A DNA stretch of 64,000 nt from Bacteroidales bacterium (GCA_030539115.1 JAUNSR010000002.1:100210-164209), one strand, 5' to 3'. Shown: positions 16,689-26,816, counted from the stretch's first letter. The notes: a model not told the origin generated them from the sequence alone. Made by a program: numbers and translations.

Positions 16689-19310
16689 ATGGAAATTGCA
16701 AGTAAATACAATCCATCGGAAGTAGAGGATAAGTGGTATGCTTATTGGATGGATAACGGACTGTTTAAGTCAAAACCGGATGGCAGAGAACCTTATACAA
16801 TTGTTATTCCTCCTCCTAATGTGACAGGAGTTCTTCATATGGGACACATGTTGAACAATACAATTCAAGATATCCTTATACGTAGAGCAAGAATGATGGG
16901 TAAAAATGCTTGTTGGGTTCCCGGAACTGATCATGCGTCTATAGCTACTGAGGCAAAGGTCGTTAACAAACTTGCCTCTGAGGGTATAAAAAAGACAGAT
17001 CTTACTCGTGATGAATTTCTTAAACATGCTTGGGACTGGACTCATAAACATGGCGGTATAATCCTTGAACAGCTTAAAAAACTCGGCGCTTCTTGTGATT
17101 GGGATCGCACTTGTTTTACAATGGATGAAGAGCGTTCTGAAAGTGTGATTGATGTTTTTGTTGACCTTTATAATAAAGGCAAAATTTACAGAGGCGTACG
17201 TATGGTAAACTGGGACCCTGCTGCACAAACTGCCCTTTCTGATGAGGAAGTGATTTACAAAGAGGTTCACAGCAAGCTTTATTATTTGAGATACAAGGTT
17301 GAAGGTGATGATAAGTATATAGTTGTTGCAACTACACGCCCTGAAACTATCCTTGGCGATACTGCTGTTTGTATAAATCCTAATGATGAGAGATATACGT
17401 GGCTTAAAGGAAAGAAAGTTATTGTTCCTCTTGTTAACCGTGTCATTCCTATTATCGAGGATGACTATGTAGATATAGAATTCGGTACCGGTTGTTTGAA
17501 AGTTACTCCTGCACATGATGTAAATGACTACATGCTTGGAGAAAAGTTCAACCTTGAAACAATTGATATCTTTAATGATAACGGTACAATCAACGATAAG
17601 GTTGGAATGTATGTCAACATGGACCGTTTTGATGTTCGTGATCAGATTGAGAAAGATCTTATCGCAGCAGATCTTATGGAAAAAGTTGAAGCTTATACCA
17701 ACAAAGTCGGTTTCTCTGAGAGGACCAACGTTGTGATTGAGCCAAAACTCTCAATGCAGTGGTTTTTAAAGATGGAAGAGCTTGCTGCGCCGGCTTTGAA
17801 AGCTGTAATGGAAGATAATATTGTACTTCATCCTGCTAAGTTTAAGAATACTTATAAATATTGGCTTGAAAATATTAAAGATTGGTGCATTTCCCGACAA
17901 TTGTGGTGGGGACATAGAATTCCCGCTTACTATTTGCCAAAAGGCGGCTATGTTGTTGCAACAACAGAAGAGGAAGCTTTAAAACTTGCCCGTGAAAAGA
18001 GCCAAGATCCTAACCTGAAACTTTCTGATCTTCGCCAAGATGAAGATGTGCTTGACACTTGGTTCTCTTCATGGCTTTGGCCTATCTCTGTCTTTGGCAA
18101 TATTTTGGATAAGAACAATGAAGAATTAAAATATTACTATCCAACTTCTGATCTTGTAACCGGTCCTGATATTCTTTTCTTCTGGGTTGCAAGAATGATT
18201 ATTGCAGGCTATGAATACAAAGGCGAAATGCCATTTAAAAATGTCTATCTTACAGGTATCGTTAGAGATAAACTTGGAAGAAAGATGTCTAAATCACTTG
18301 GCAATTCTCCTGAACCATTAGAGTTGATTAAGAATTTTGGAGCCGACGGCGTTCGTATGGGAATGATGCTTTCTGCCTCGGCAGGTAATGACATTCTTTT
18401 TGATGAGGCTCTTTGCGAACAAGGAAGAAACTTTAATAATAAAATTTGGAATGCTTTCCGTCTTGTTAAGGGTTGGAATGTTGATGAAACGATAGCTCAG
18501 CCTGAATCTTCTGCAATTGCTATTAAATGGTTTGAGGGTAAACTCAGCCAAACAATTGATGAGGTTAATGACTTATTTGAGAAATATCGTATTTCTGAGG
18601 CATTGATGACTGTTTACAAGCTTTTCTGGGATGAATTCTCTTCTTGGTATCTTGAAATGATTAAACCTGCTTATCAGCAGCCTATAGATAAAGCATCTTA
18701 CGAAGCCACTCTTAATTTTTTCGATTCTCTTCTTCGTCTTTTGCATCCATTCATGCCGTTTATTACTGAGGAGCTTTGGCAGTTGATTACTGAAAGAGAG
18801 CTTGGACAAAGCATTATGGTAGAACAGATGCCTAAAGCTGAGGCTTTCTCTGCCGACTTCTTGGCTTCATTTGAGTCTGTTAAGGAAGTGATTGCCAATG
18901 TCAGAACTATCAGACTTCAAAAAGGAATTGCAAACAAAGAAGAATTGTCCCTTCAGATTGTTGGCGATCACAATGCTGACTTCGACTCAGTTATCACTAA
19001 GCTTTGCAACCTTTCTTCTATAGAAAAAGTTAGTGAGAAGGATGCAACCGCTGCCTCTTTCCTTGTAGGAACTGTTGAATATGCTGTTCCTCTTGGAAAC
19101 AATATTGATGTTGAAGCAGAGTTGGCTAAACTTAACGATGAGCTTAAGTATCTTAAAGGTTTTCTTAAGTCGGTTGAATCTAAGTTAAGCAATGAGCGTT
19201 TTGTCAATAATGCTCCTGCAGCTGTGGTTGAGACTGAAAGAAAAAAGATGAATGATGCTCTTTCCAAGATTAAGTCAATAGAGGAAAATATTCAGGCTCT
19301 TTCAAAATAG
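16689..19310 (+). CDS. valS: Valyl-tRNA synthetase
   Basis: Class Ia aminoacyl-tRNA synthetase charging tRNA-Val in the cytoplasm. The HIGH box reads LHMGH in [14 protein letters not shown] (43-56) and the KMSKS box is [10 protein letters not shown] near residue 532. An editing domain lies between ([13 protein letters not shown] near 215; [12 protein letters not shown] near 268). A C-terminal coiled coil from about residue 805 ([19 protein letters not shown]) is the ValS tRNA-arm domain. The 873-residue length is typical for Bacteroidota. It is a single gene with its own promoter and a hairpin 148 bp downstream. Confidence 0.98.
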   Translation: MEIASKYNPSEVEDKWYAYWMDNGLFKSKPDGREPYTIVIPPPNVTGVLHMGHMLNNTIQDILIRRARMMGKNACWVPGTDHASIATEAKVVNKLASEGIKKTDLTRDEFLKHAWDWTHKHGGIILEQLKKLGASCDWDRTCFTMDEERSESVIDVFVDLYNKGKIYRGVRMVNWDPAAQTALSDEEVIYKEVHSKLYYLRYKVEGDDKYIVVATTRPETILGDTAVCINPNDERYTWLKGKKVIVPLVNRVIPIIEDDYVDIEFGTGCLKVTPAHDVNDYMLGEKFNLETIDIFNDNGTINDKVGMYVNMDRFDVRDQIEKDLIAADLMEKVEAYTNKVGFSERTNVVIEPKLSMQWFLKMEELAAPALKAVMEDNIVLHPAKFKNTYKYWLENIKDWCISRQLWWGHRIPAYYLPKGGYVVATTEEEALKLAREKSQDPNLKLSDLRQDEDVLDTWFSSWLWPISVFGNILDKNNEELKYYYPTSDLVTGPDILFFWVARMIIAGYEYKGEMPFKNVYLTGIVRDKLGRKMSKSLGNSPEPLELIKNFGADGVRMGMMLSASAGNDILFDEALCEQGRNFNNKIWNAFRLVKGWNVDETIAQPESSAIAIKWFEGKLSQTIDEVNDLFEKYRISEALMTVYKLFWDEFSSWYLEMIKPAYQQPIDKASYEATLNFFDSLLRLLHPFMPFITEELWQLITERELGQSIMVEQMPKAEAFSADFLASFESVKEVIANVRTIRLQKGIANKEELSLQIVGDHNADFDSVITKLCNLSSIEKVSEKDATAASFLVGTVEYAVPLGNNIDVEAELAKLNDELKYLKGFLKSVESKLSNERFVNNAPAAVVETERKKMNDALSKIKSIEENIQALSK

Positions 19311-19457
19311 AATTGCAATTATTGAAATATTCAACTGCAAAATTGTTAATAAGACAATAAATAATGTGATTATCCATTATATTCTTGCACTTTATTGATT
19401 TTAAATTTCAATTAAGCAGTGAGTTTGGATTGAATCATTTCAAAAAACAGATATTTA

Positions 19458-19506
19458 TAAAGGATTGATATAGATTTATTTCTATCATCAATCCTTTATT
19501 TTTTTG
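19458..19506 (+). terminator. Hairpin terminator downstream of valS
   Basis: A long stem (TAAAGGATTGAT with ATCAATCCTTTA, and an inner TAGA/TCTA) is followed by a run of T bases. The remainder of 19311-19719 is AT-rich and shows no gene. Confidence 0.75.
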
Positions 19507-19719
19507 TATAAAAGCCTATGTTTGCCACAAAAACAAATATTTCAGAAGAAGTTTTTTAAGAGTATATTCCAAATATGAATTTTTAATTATAACTAATAAA
19601 TATTCAAGCATCATCTTGTTTAATAACAGTTATTATGTGAGATTTCATGCCGAATTTAATTTGAATCAAAAAAGAGAATTACAAAAATGTCTTTCTGCTT
19701 ATTCAAAAGACTTAAGCGA

Positions 19720-20796
19720 TTAAACATCTACAACAAAAGAAAAGCCCAAATATGAATAATTGGATGTGTTTCTAAATTGGCCATAGGGCACAATACCATA
19801 ATAAGCATGAATATACATACCAAGATTCTTCTCATATTTTAGAAATTTGGGGAAAATTCTTAATCCACAATAAAGATTAAAACACCAAGCCCGGGAATGT
19901 TTAGAATGAATAACCTCCCATCGATGATAATATTCACTCCATGAAATAGTCGGATATTTATACTTAGCTCTATTCCTTATCTCTAATGAAAGAACTGAAA
20001 GAATATTGTCTTTCTTAAACAATTTGCTTTTTCTTTGCCATTCGTATTCAAAATAGTATTCTGTCAGATTCCCCATTTTAGAATTAAATATTGAGTCCCC
20101 CTCATTTGGATAAATCTTATACCAATTTGTTCCATTAGGAATCCTAACCATCAATCCAACTTTTAATGCATGATTATCATCCCTTTTATTTGTAGGGTCA
20201 TTAATGCAGGCAGCTATTTCTGAATATTCATAAGATACATTAACCCTTGTAATTGGATAGCCGGCAAGCTTTCTTCTTATGGTAAGTTCATCTCCGATAT
20301 GAGTGCTTTCATGATTTAATGGAGCATACCGAAAAGAAATATTTTTTATATACTTAGTTTTATTGAGATATCTTAAAAGTTTAAGCTCTCCAACAGCAAA
20401 GCGATAATCAGTATTTAAAACCGGAGCTGAATTTGTTTTCATATCAAGCCATAGGTGAAAACTTATTGGAATATCGATGGAAAAAAGCCATTTATCCTTT
20501 ATATGACCTGAATAAATAGGAATCGTAGTTCCTAAATCAACGTTGAGATATGGCACATATAAGCTTTCTCCATTTTCCATCGGCGTATATTCTTCTCTGC
20601 CTCTTCCAAAGCCTATCTCAGTCTTGTTAAGAGGCGATTCTATTTCACATACGAAAGGTTTGCTATACCATGCAGGAACAATCCATCCATGAGGATGCTC
20701 TATGTCCTGAGAAAATAAATTAAAGGTTTCATATAATAACAGTACGGCGACTGCAATACATTTAAATAAAGAATTTTTATAATTAACAGTCTTCAT
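19720..20796 (-). CDS. DUF1207-like outer-membrane protein
   Basis: A 358-residue exported protein with an N-terminal signal peptide (residues about 10-29, ending NLFSQ) and many alternating aromatic/polar strands ending in YSYLGFSFVVDV, a beta-barrel-type C-terminus. The segment FRYAPLNHESTHIGDE (about residues 155-170) matches the conserved core of DUF1207 (a His/Ser-His-x-GDE pattern). Function is unknown. The gene stands alone on the minus strand. Confidence 0.65.
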   Translation of the reverse strand: MKTVNYKNSLFKCIAVAVLLLYETFNLFSQDIEHPHGWIVPAWYSKPFVCEIESPLNKTEIGFGRGREEYTPMENGESLYVPYLNVDLGTTIPIYSGHIKDKWLFSIDIPISFHLWLDMKTNSAPVLNTDYRFAVGELKLLRYLNKTKYIKNISFRYAPLNHESTHIGDELTIRRKLAGYPITRVNVSYEYSEIAACINDPTNKRDDNHALKVGLMVRIPNGTNWYKIYPNEGDSIFNSKMGNLTEYYFEYEWQRKSKLFKKDNILSVLSLEIRNRAKYKYPTISWSEYYHRWEVIHSKHSRAWCFNLYCGLRIFPKFLKYEKNLGMYIHAYYGIVPYGQFRNTSNYSYLGFSFVVDV

Positions 20797-20970
20797 TAAT
20801 TCAAATTTTAAGTATTTGAATAACGCTTTAACTGTTGTCTATGTTTATATTGGTATTTAATTAAAGAATGTGTCAATAATTAAAATGCTGATTGATAAAT
20901 ATGTTTTTGTAAAGGCAGCTATATCAAATTATGTACGAGTTTAGTCGAGCCATAACCTTTAGATTAAGGG

Positions 20971-21030
20971 AAAAATAAAAACTCCTTGTCAAATAAATAT
21001 CCGATAAGAAATTATTTTGACAAGGAGTTG
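20971..21030 (-). terminator. Terminator of purM
   Basis: Read on the minus strand: a stem of AACTCCTTGTCAAA and TTTGACAAGGAGTT with a 20-base loop, then TTTTATTTTT. It lies 150 bp after purM. Confidence 0.85.
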
Positions 21031-21178
21031 AAAGATATTTTTAAATCTCCGTGGTAATAATTATGTCATCCAATAATCAAACGATTATTTCAAAACCTAT
21101 TATTTTAATTTCATAACAATAGTCCACGGTTAATTAAATCAGCAAGGCAATAAAAAAGGCAATAATTAAAGACTGTTA

Positions 21179-22351
21179 TTATCCTTTATACTCAAAATGA
21201 CCGAATTCAGAATCTATGACAAGCTCGTTGTTATCTGATTTTTCTACAAAACCGACTATTTGAGCATCAATATCAAATGATTTTGAAATCTCAATCACTT
21301 TTTGTGCATTTTCCGGAGAAACATAAACCTCCATACGGTGTCCCATATTGAAGACTTTGTACATCTCTTCCCAGTCTGTTCCTGATTGCTCTTGAATCAT
21401 TTTAAACAAAGGAGGAACAGGAAACATATTATTCTTTGTAATCTTAACATTTTCAGTAAAATGAAGAACTTTAGTCTGGGCACCTCCTGAACAATGTATC
21501 ATGCCATGAATTTGTTTTCTCATCTCATCAAGCAATTTCTTGATAACGGGAGCATAAGTCCTGGTAGGAGAAAGCACAAGTTTGCCGGCATTAATGCCAA
21601 GTTCGTCAATCATATCAGTCAGCTTCTTGCCGCCTGAATAAACAAGGTCATAAGGAGTGGCAGAATCATAGCTCTCAGGATATTTCTCAGCAAGATATTT
21701 TGAGAAAACGTCATGACGGGCAGATGTAAGGCCATTGCTGCCCATACCTCCGTTATACTCTTTTTCATAACTTGCCTGACCAAAAGAAGCCATACCAACA
21801 ATTACATCGCCTGCCTGAATGTTTTTGTTGTCAACAACATCCTCTCTTTTCATACGGCAGGTCACTGTTGAATCAACAATAATGGTACGAACTACATCGC
21901 CTACATCGGCAGTCTCACCTCCGGTTCCAAAAGTATTGACGCCCATTTGACGCAATTCTTCAAGAAGTTCATCTGTGCCATTGATGATGGCTGAAATAAC
22001 TTCGCCCGGAATCAAGTGCTTATTTCTTCCAATTGTAGAAGAAACAAGAATATTATCTGTTGCACCCACACAAAGCAGGTCATCAATATTCATTATCAGA
22101 GCATCCTGCGCTATCCCTTTCCAAACAGAAAGATCGCCTGTTTCCTTCCAATACATGTAAGCCAATGAAGACTTTGTTCCGGCTCCATCTGCATGCATAA
22201 TATTGCACCATTGAGGGTCACCTCCCAAAATGTCGGGGATGATTTTACAAAAAGCTTTTGGAAAGATGCCTTTGTCAATATTTTTTATGGCATTATGCAC
22301 ATCCTCTTTGGATGCAGAAACACCTCTAAGATTATAACGTTGATCGCTCAT
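21179..22351 (-). CDS. purM: Phosphoribosylformylglycinamidine cyclo-ligase
   Basis: AIR synthase of purine biosynthesis: closes the imidazole ring of FGAM with ATP. Conserved motifs are MHADGAGTKSSLAY (52-65), the aspartate pair in MNIDDLLCVGA, FGTGGETADVGD (141-152), and the C-terminal HCSGGAQTKVLHF and FNMGHRMEVYV. At 390 residues it is longer than E. coli PurM (345), as is typical of the Bacteroidota form. It has its own promoter and terminator. Confidence 0.95.
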   Translation of the reverse strand: MSDQRYNLRGVSASKEDVHNAIKNIDKGIFPKAFCKIIPDILGGDPQWCNIMHADGAGTKSSLAYMYWKETGDLSVWKGIAQDALIMNIDDLLCVGATDNILVSSTIGRNKHLIPGEVISAIINGTDELLEELRQMGVNTFGTGGETADVGDVVRTIIVDSTVTCRMKREDVVDNKNIQAGDVIVGMASFGQASYEKEYNGGMGSNGLTSARHDVFSKYLAEKYPESYDSATPYDLVYSGGKKLTDMIDELGINAGKLVLSPTRTYAPVIKKLLDEMRKQIHGMIHCSGGAQTKVLHFTENVKITKNNMFPVPPLFKMIQEQSGTDWEEMYKVFNMGHRMEVYVSPENAQKVIEISKSFDIDAQIVGFVEKSDNNELVIDSEFGHFEYKG

Positions 22352-22374
22352 TTGATGTTTAATTGTATTTTGCG

Positions 22375-22404
22375 CAAAATTAATTTAAATTTTATAGAGA
22401 ACAA
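22375..22404 (-). promoter_or_regulatory. purM promoter
   Basis: On the minus strand, TTG (22404-22402), a 19-bp spacer and TAATTTTG (22382-22375) match the Bacteroidota consensus, 24 bp before the purM start. Confidence 0.75.
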
Positions 22405-22454
22405 GCCCATCTAAGAAGTTAAAGTTATAATAGATGAAAACTTAATGATATTTA

Positions 22455-22997
22455 CTAATATTTGTTGTATGAACAAATCTCATTCAAGTTTTTTCTTTTC
22501 TTTTCTCTTTTTGGCTTTGTTGAATATCCGATAATGATATCAAGCATTATTCTTTTCTCCGAAGGAACCGACAGCACCTTTTTCATCTTTTCCTCATTAA
22601 ACCATCCAATCATGCAGGAGCCAAGTCCCAAAGATTCGGCAGCAAGCACAATATGTGAGGCGACAATGCCTATATCTATCTGTGGAAACTCCTTGTTTTT
22701 AACCCATCCGCCAAGACCTGAGCTGATATTTGTCTTTTCCTCTACAATGACGATATGCAGGGGAGCCTGCTGAGTGAAATGGTTAAGAAAAAGTGCTTTT
22801 GTTGTACAGCATGCTGCAACCTCTTTTCTGACATTCTCGTCATTGACAACAATAAAATGCCAAGGCTGACCATTGCAGGCAGAAGGCGCAAGACGGGCTG
22901 ATTCAAGAATCTTCTCTATCTTTTCTTTTTCAACTTTGCGGGTAGTATCAAAACCACGGTCGCTTTGTCTGTTTGTTACAAGTTCAAGAAAATCCAT
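22455..22997 (-). CDS. Nitroreductase family protein
   Basis: FMN-dependent NAD(P)H oxidoreductase fold, 180 residues. Family motifs are RQSDRGFDTTRKV (10-22; usually RRSxRxF), ARLAPSACNGQPWHFIVV (34-51), and the C-terminal AAESLGLGSCMIGWF (118-132) with IIGY. The substrate is unknown; family members reduce nitroaromatics, quinones or flavins. It sits between ribE and purM, with a terminator separating it from ribE. Confidence 0.92.
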   Translation of the reverse strand: MDFLELVTNRQSDRGFDTTRKVEKEKIEKILESARLAPSACNGQPWHFIVVNDENVRKEVAACCTTKALFLNHFTQQAPLHIVIVEEKTNISSGLGGWVKNKEFPQIDIGIVASHIVLAAESLGLGSCMIGWFNEEKMKKVLSVPSEKRIMLDIIIGYSTKPKREKKRKNLNEICSYNKY

Positions 22998-23115
22998 ATT
23001 TTTAATAAATAATTAAGTGGTGAGAATAATTCCAAAATATGAATCTGTAAAAACATTCCATGTAATCAAGATTCTGTTTTTGTAAATTAAGTCGGAAAGA
23101 ATAATGCTGAAAAAT

Positions 23116-23154
23116 TAAAAAAAAAGAAATGATGAAGCTTAATACTTCATCATT
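23116..23154 (-). terminator. Terminator overlapping the ribE stop codon
   Basis: On the minus strand AATGATGAAG and CTTCATCATT form a 10-bp stem, followed by TTCTTTTTTTTT. The left arm encodes the last Met-Met-Lys codons of ribE and the stop TAA is in the loop. Confidence 0.82.
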
Positions 23155-23738
23155 TTGCTGATATATTTTCCTATAATGTCGAATTCAAGATTTACTTTTG
23201 TGCCTTTTTCTATTCTGCAAAAATTTGTGTGCTGCAAAGTATAAGGAATTATAGCCACCTGAAAAGAATTGTCTTTTGAATTGCAAACTGTCAAGCTCAC
23301 GCCATTGACTGTTACAGAGCCTTTTTCAACAGTCATATAACCATTCTTTGCCATTTCCTGATTAAAGTCATATTCAAAAGTGAAATAATAGCTTCCATCA
23401 GCCTCCTTTACATCCTTGCAAACAGCAGTTTGATCAACATGACCCTGAACAATATGCCCGTCAAGACGGCCATTCATCATCATGCTTCTCTCGAGATTTA
23501 CAAGATCGCCGACTTTCAAATCTCCAAGGTTCGACCTGTCAAGTGTCTCTTGAATAGCTGTCACTGTATATCTATTTCCCTCAATATTAATTACAGTAAG
23601 GCATACTCCATTGTGTGCCACACTTTGGTCTATCTTCAATTCATTTGTGAATGAACATTCCATTGTCAGGTTTAAATTACCCATATCGCGGTTAATTGCA
23701 ACAACTTTTGCCGCTTCCTCTACTATTCCTGAAAACAT
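23139..23738 (-). CDS. ribE: Riboflavin synthase (alpha chain)
   Basis: Dismutates two 6,7-dimethyl-8-ribityllumazine molecules into riboflavin, the last step of the pathway. It has the two-fold lumazine-binding repeat: repeat 1 starts MFSGIVEEA and contains NGVCLTV, and repeat 2 starts LDGHIVQGHVDQ (near residue 93) and contains VNGVSLTV. At 199 residues it is normal in length. The other rib genes are not in this window. Its transcript ends in a terminator that overlaps the stop codon. Confidence 0.96.
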   Translation of the reverse strand: MFSGIVEEAAKVVAINRDMGNLNLTMECSFTNELKIDQSVAHNGVCLTVINIEGNRYTVTAIQETLDRSNLGDLKVGDLVNLERSMMMNGRLDGHIVQGHVDQTAVCKDVKEADGSYYFTFEYDFNQEMAKNGYMTVEKGSVTVNGVSLTVCNSKDNSFQVAIIPYTLQHTNFCRIEKGTKVNLEFDIIGKYISKMMKY

Positions 23739-24051
23739 AACAAGGTTTTGATTTTGGTTTGTTGAAATATGAAATATATTGACCTATTATCTAAAAAATA
23801 AAATAATTTCAATTCATCCTCACTAAAAGTGTCTTTTGCCAAATAAATGACGATGCAAAGATTGTATTAATAATTTATGATAATAAATACATTTTTATTT
23901 CCGACAAAAGTAATTAAAAAGATTGACACATAAGATATATTTGTACAGTTACGATTTTCAAGTATTGATGATGATTATTAATTAAATTTTTTGTGGTTTT
24001 TTTTAGTTGAATGAAGACTTTTATTGATGTGCTTTAATCCTTAATAATAAG

Positions 24052-24059
24052 TATATTTG
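24052..24059 (+). promoter_or_regulatory. -7 element of menA
   Basis: TATATTTG matches TAnnTTTG 76 bp before menA. A second TATATTTG lies at 23936-23943. Neither has a well-spaced -33 TTG. The rest of 23739-24135 shows no gene. Confidence 0.4.
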
Positions 24060-24135
24060 TAAATGTTTAGAATCAATCAATATCGTTTTGGACAACAATT
24101 TAATTTTCCATATAATATATTCATAACTCTTTATT

Positions 24136-24999
24136 ATGCTGAATCTAAAAGTTTGGTTTTTGGCGGCACGTCCTAAAACTCTTTTTGTCTCCATGGCTCC
24201 TGTACTGTTGGGCTGGGCTCTTGCCTGTCACTATGGGGTATTTAATTTTTTGCCGGCTATAATATGTTTGGTATTCGCTCTTTTGGCTCAAATAACATCT
24301 AATTTTATAAATGATTATTTCGATTTTGTAAAAGGTTCTGACCGAGACGACCGTCTTGGTCCCGAAAGGGCTGTTGCAAGCGGGGCGATTTCTGCAGAAA
24401 GAATGTTAAGGGTTACAGTGATAACAATGTGTGCGGCATTGCTCTTGGGTCTGTCTTTGGTTCATTATGGCGGTCCATGTTTGATATTTGTTGGGGCTTT
24501 TGTTGCATTGTTTGCTTTTGCATATTCCGGAGGTCCTTGTCCATTGTCATATCTTGGATTGGGAGATATCGCAGTTTTGGTATTCTATGGAATAGTTCCT
24601 GTGACATTTACATATTATGTTCAAGGATTAAATTTCCCATTTAAGGTGATTGTGTCTTCAATTGCAGTGGGATTGGTAGGCGTAAATCTTCTTATAGTAA
24701 ACAATTACAGAGATGTTGAGGCGGATAAGATATCCAACAAAAAGACTACTGTAGTGCGTTTCGGTAGAAAGACAATGAGCGCTGTCTATTTGTCCGACTG
24801 TGTCGTGGCATCCCTTTTGGGCTTCCTTGTAAGTGGCACGTTATGGATTGTCCCGTCTTTATTGTTTATGGTTGTATCTGTAATGCTGTACAAAAAATTA
24901 ATCTCTTTAGAAGGAAAAGCTTTAAACGGAGTGCTGGGTCTGACCTCGTTTAATGTGCTTATTTATGCTGTTCTTCTTTCGATAACTTTGATTGTGTGA
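24136..24999 (+). CDS. menA: 1,4-dihydroxy-2-naphthoate prenyltransferase
   Basis: UbiA-superfamily membrane enzyme that prenylates DHNA to demethylmenaquinone. It starts with the MenA-typical VWFLAARPKTL. Both Asp-rich diphosphate/Mg motifs are present: NFINDYFDFVKGSDRDDR (about 56-73) and NNYRDVEADKISNKKTT (about 194-210). Eight to nine hydrophobic helices fill the 287 residues. Menaquinone is the probable electron donor for the nitrate reductase encoded at the start of the window. No other men gene adjoins it. Confidence 0.94.
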   Translation: MLNLKVWFLAARPKTLFVSMAPVLLGWALACHYGVFNFLPAIICLVFALLAQITSNFINDYFDFVKGSDRDDRLGPERAVASGAISAERMLRVTVITMCAALLLGLSLVHYGGPCLIFVGAFVALFAFAYSGGPCPLSYLGLGDIAVLVFYGIVPVTFTYYVQGLNFPFKVIVSSIAVGLVGVNLLIVNNYRDVEADKISNKKTTVVRFGRKTMSAVYLSDCVVASLLGFLVSGTLWIVPSLLFMVVSVMLYKKLISLEGKALNGVLGLTSFNVLIYAVLLSITLIV

Positions 25000-25117
25000 T
25001 TGGAAGCGTGATTAGGATTGCTTCCTACATCACTAAGCCAATGTTTGATATTTATTGGTACATGGCTTGTTTTACCAAAATATATAACGTCCTGTTTAAT
25101 ATGAAATTGGTATAAAT

Positions 25118-25180
25118 AAAAAAAGGTTGTCTCACGACAACCAATCTCTGTTAACCTTAAATCTAATACCATGAAAAACA
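25118..25180 (-). ncRNA. Small RNA, copy 1 of a tandem pair
   Basis: Read on the minus strand, a promoter at 25215-25186 is followed by about 60 nt beginning near TGTTTTTCATGG. It contains the block GGTATTAGATTTAAGGTTAA and ends in a GGTTGTC-GTGA-GACAACC hairpin with a run of at least seven T bases. There is no ORF. The block is nearly identical to the second copy at 25727-25789. Self-contained promoter plus terminator and duplication argue for a genuine sRNA gene. It resembles the architecture described for the Bacteroidales-1 RNA family, but I recall this without being able to check it. Confidence 0.72.
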
Positions 25181-25185
25181 CATTA

Positions 25186-25215
25186 CAAATGTATATATTA
25201 TATCCAATTCTTCAA
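25186..25215 (-). promoter_or_regulatory. Promoter of small RNA copy 1
   Basis: Minus strand: TTG (25215-25213), 19-bp spacer, TACATTTG (25193-25186). It matches the Bacteroidota consensus and is repeated at copy 2. Confidence 0.75.
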
Positions 25216-25726
25216 TAGTTAATATTGAAAATATTCTTTCATTTAACAATTATTTTGCGTATATCGGGTATATCTCAGAATATGAAAAATTTATTAACAT
25301 ATTTGCCCCTCTATATTTAATCCATAATGTTCTTTTGGCTTGTTTGCTCTTGTTTTTTACTGCGTGCAAATGACTCTTTTTATATTGAATTTTCATTTTA
25401 CGTTCATTCGCTGAGAGAAGATTTATTTTAATCATATATTTTTAAATTTTGCCCATTTGTTTTTTTAAAATACTAAAGTATTTATTAATAATAACTTAAC
25501 TGTAAATTGAAAAATATTTAAGTAAAATATGTGAAATATGATAGTGATTAAAAAAAAGTATTTGGAAAAATTTAAAAACGACTAACCTAAATTAATTTTT
25601 AATTGAGGAAATATAGGTATATAAAGGTTTTGAAAGGTAAAGGCTTATAAATAATAAAGAAAACGATTTATTCCTGCTTGAAAATAGAGAGCTGTACATC
25701 AGGTTTGATTATAAGATTATGGGCAT

Positions 25727-25789
25727 AAAAAAAGGCTGTCTCACGACAACCCATCTTCGTTAACCTTAAATCTAATACCATGAAAAACA
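25727..25789 (-). ncRNA. Small RNA, copy 2 of a tandem pair
   Basis: The same layout as copy 1, 609 bp away on the same strand. Identical blocks include TTTTTCATGGTATTAGATTT and TTAAGGTTAAC; the terminator hairpin reads GGTTGTC-GTGA-GACAGCC with a run of T bases. Differences such as GAAGATG versus AGAGATT fall just before the hairpin, and a C/T change in the hairpin arm keeps pairing through a G-U wobble, suggesting selection on structure. Confidence 0.74.
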
Positions 25790-25794
25790 CATTG

Positions 25795-25825
25795 CAAATG
25801 TAATGATGTTTTCGAATTTGACAAA
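25795..25825 (-). promoter_or_regulatory. Promoter of small RNA copy 2
   Basis: Minus strand: TTTG (25825-25822), 19-bp spacer, TACATTTG (25802-25795). This is a full consensus match. Confidence 0.8.
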
Positions 25826-25980
25826 AGTAAATGAAGAAATATTTCTTTAATTAACAATAATTAAATTTTGTGGCTGTATTTATCCTTGTAATATAATCTG
25901 TATGATTCGTATGCACAAAGATTATGCATAAACAAATGATTTTGATTTTATAATTAAGCAGGAGAGAGGAAGAATAAACA

Positions 25981-26016
25981 CAAAAAATAAAGCCGGTCTC
26001 AATGAGAACCGGCTTG
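25981..26016 (-). terminator. Terminator of rpsP
   Basis: Minus strand: AAGCCGGT, inner CTC/GAG, ACCGGCTT, then TATTTTTTG. It lies 25 bp after the rpsP stop and upstream of the small RNA promoters, isolating them from rpsP. Confidence 0.88.
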
Positions 26017-26039
26017 TTTTTTTATGCTGTATAGAATAA

Positions 26040-26579
26040 TTATTCAGCACTTTCAGCTGCAGGAGCCTCTTCAGCAGGAGCTTCGTCAGTTGCATTAGCG
26101 GCAGCTTGGGCAGCAGCTTCAGCAGCTTTCTTAGCAGCGACAACTTCAGCCTTAGCTTGGTTTGCAGCTTTTTCAGCTTCCATACGAGCATTAAGGTCAG
26201 CAACTTTAGATGCAGACAATTTTGCTTTAACAGCGTCAACAGCGGCATTTTTAGTTTTAGACCAAGCTTCAAACTTAGCTTGACATTCATCCATAGAGAA
26301 AGCTCCTTTTTTAACACCGTTAAGAAGGTGTTTCATAAGGTAAACTCCTTGTTCTGAAAGAATGTTGCGAGTTGTATCAGTAGCTTGCGCACCTGTTTGA
26401 ACCCAGTAAAGAGCTCTTTCGAAGTTTAAATCGATAGTAGCAGGGTTTGTGTTAGGATTGTAAGAACCGATTCTTTCAATAAACCTACCATCACGTGGTG
26501 ATCTGCTATCTGCAATTACGATTTGATAAAAAGCGTAATTTTTACGACCATGACGTTGTAATCTGATCTTTGTAGCCAT
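26040..26579 (-). CDS. rpsP: 30S ribosomal protein S16
   Basis: Residues 1-85 are the S16 core ([20 protein letters not shown], then [18 protein letters not shown]). A helical Lys/Ala-rich extension follows, with a tail of Ala, Glu and Pro (about 140-179). Total 179 residues against about 82-90 in E. coli. Long acidic S16 tails are common in Bacteroidota; their role is unknown. The gene is monocistronic here, with its own promoter and terminator, rather than in the rpsP-rimM-trmD-rplS operon of proteobacteria. Confidence 0.97.
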   Translation of the reverse strand: MATKIRLQRHGRKNYAFYQIVIADSRSPRDGRFIERIGSYNPNTNPATIDLNFERALYWVQTGAQATDTTRNILSEQGVYLMKHLLNGVKKGAFSMDECQAKFEAWSKTKNAAVDAVKAKLSASKVADLNARMEAEKAANQAKAEVVAAKKAAEAAAQAAANATDEAPAEEAPAAESAE

Positions 26580-26621
26580 TTGAAATTTGTTTTAGTTTGT
26601 GTAAATAAATTATTTGCGGTG

Positions 26622-26652
26622 CAAAGGTAAACTTTTTGTTTCATAACACAAA
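26622..26652 (-). promoter_or_regulatory. rpsP promoter
   Basis: Minus strand: TTTG (26652-26649), 19-bp spacer, TACCTTTG (26629-26622), giving a leader of about 35 nt. This is a full consensus match. Confidence 0.85.
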
Positions 26653-26776
26653 TTGTTTGATATTTATTATTTGAAATATTGTAAATCAAAAAAAATACGC
26701 AATATCTTGTTTTTCAATGCTTGTTGCTCAAAAATATAGATTGTGTGCAAAATAAATGGTAAAAGAAAGGTCATTG

Positions 26777-26809
26777 TTTGCAAAAGACAATAAGTTTTTT
26801 CTACATTTG
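26777..26809 (+). promoter_or_regulatory. Promoter of the riboswitch-carboxylase operon
   Basis: TTTG (26777-26780), 21-bp spacer, TACATTTG (26802-26809). The start site predicted a few bases later coincides with the first base of the riboswitch P1 stem. Confidence 0.82.
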
Positions 26810-26816
26810 TCGCCGT

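Noticed and set aside
25250..25435. 61-codon minus-strand ORF between the two small RNAs
   Set aside because: No family features and no promoter of its own; basic, Lys-rich translation is common by chance in AT-rich DNA.
25922..26317. 131-codon Leu/Lys-rich ORF antisense-frame to rpsP
   Set aside because: It is a frame shadow of the Ala/Glu-rich rpsP tail; the real gene is S16.
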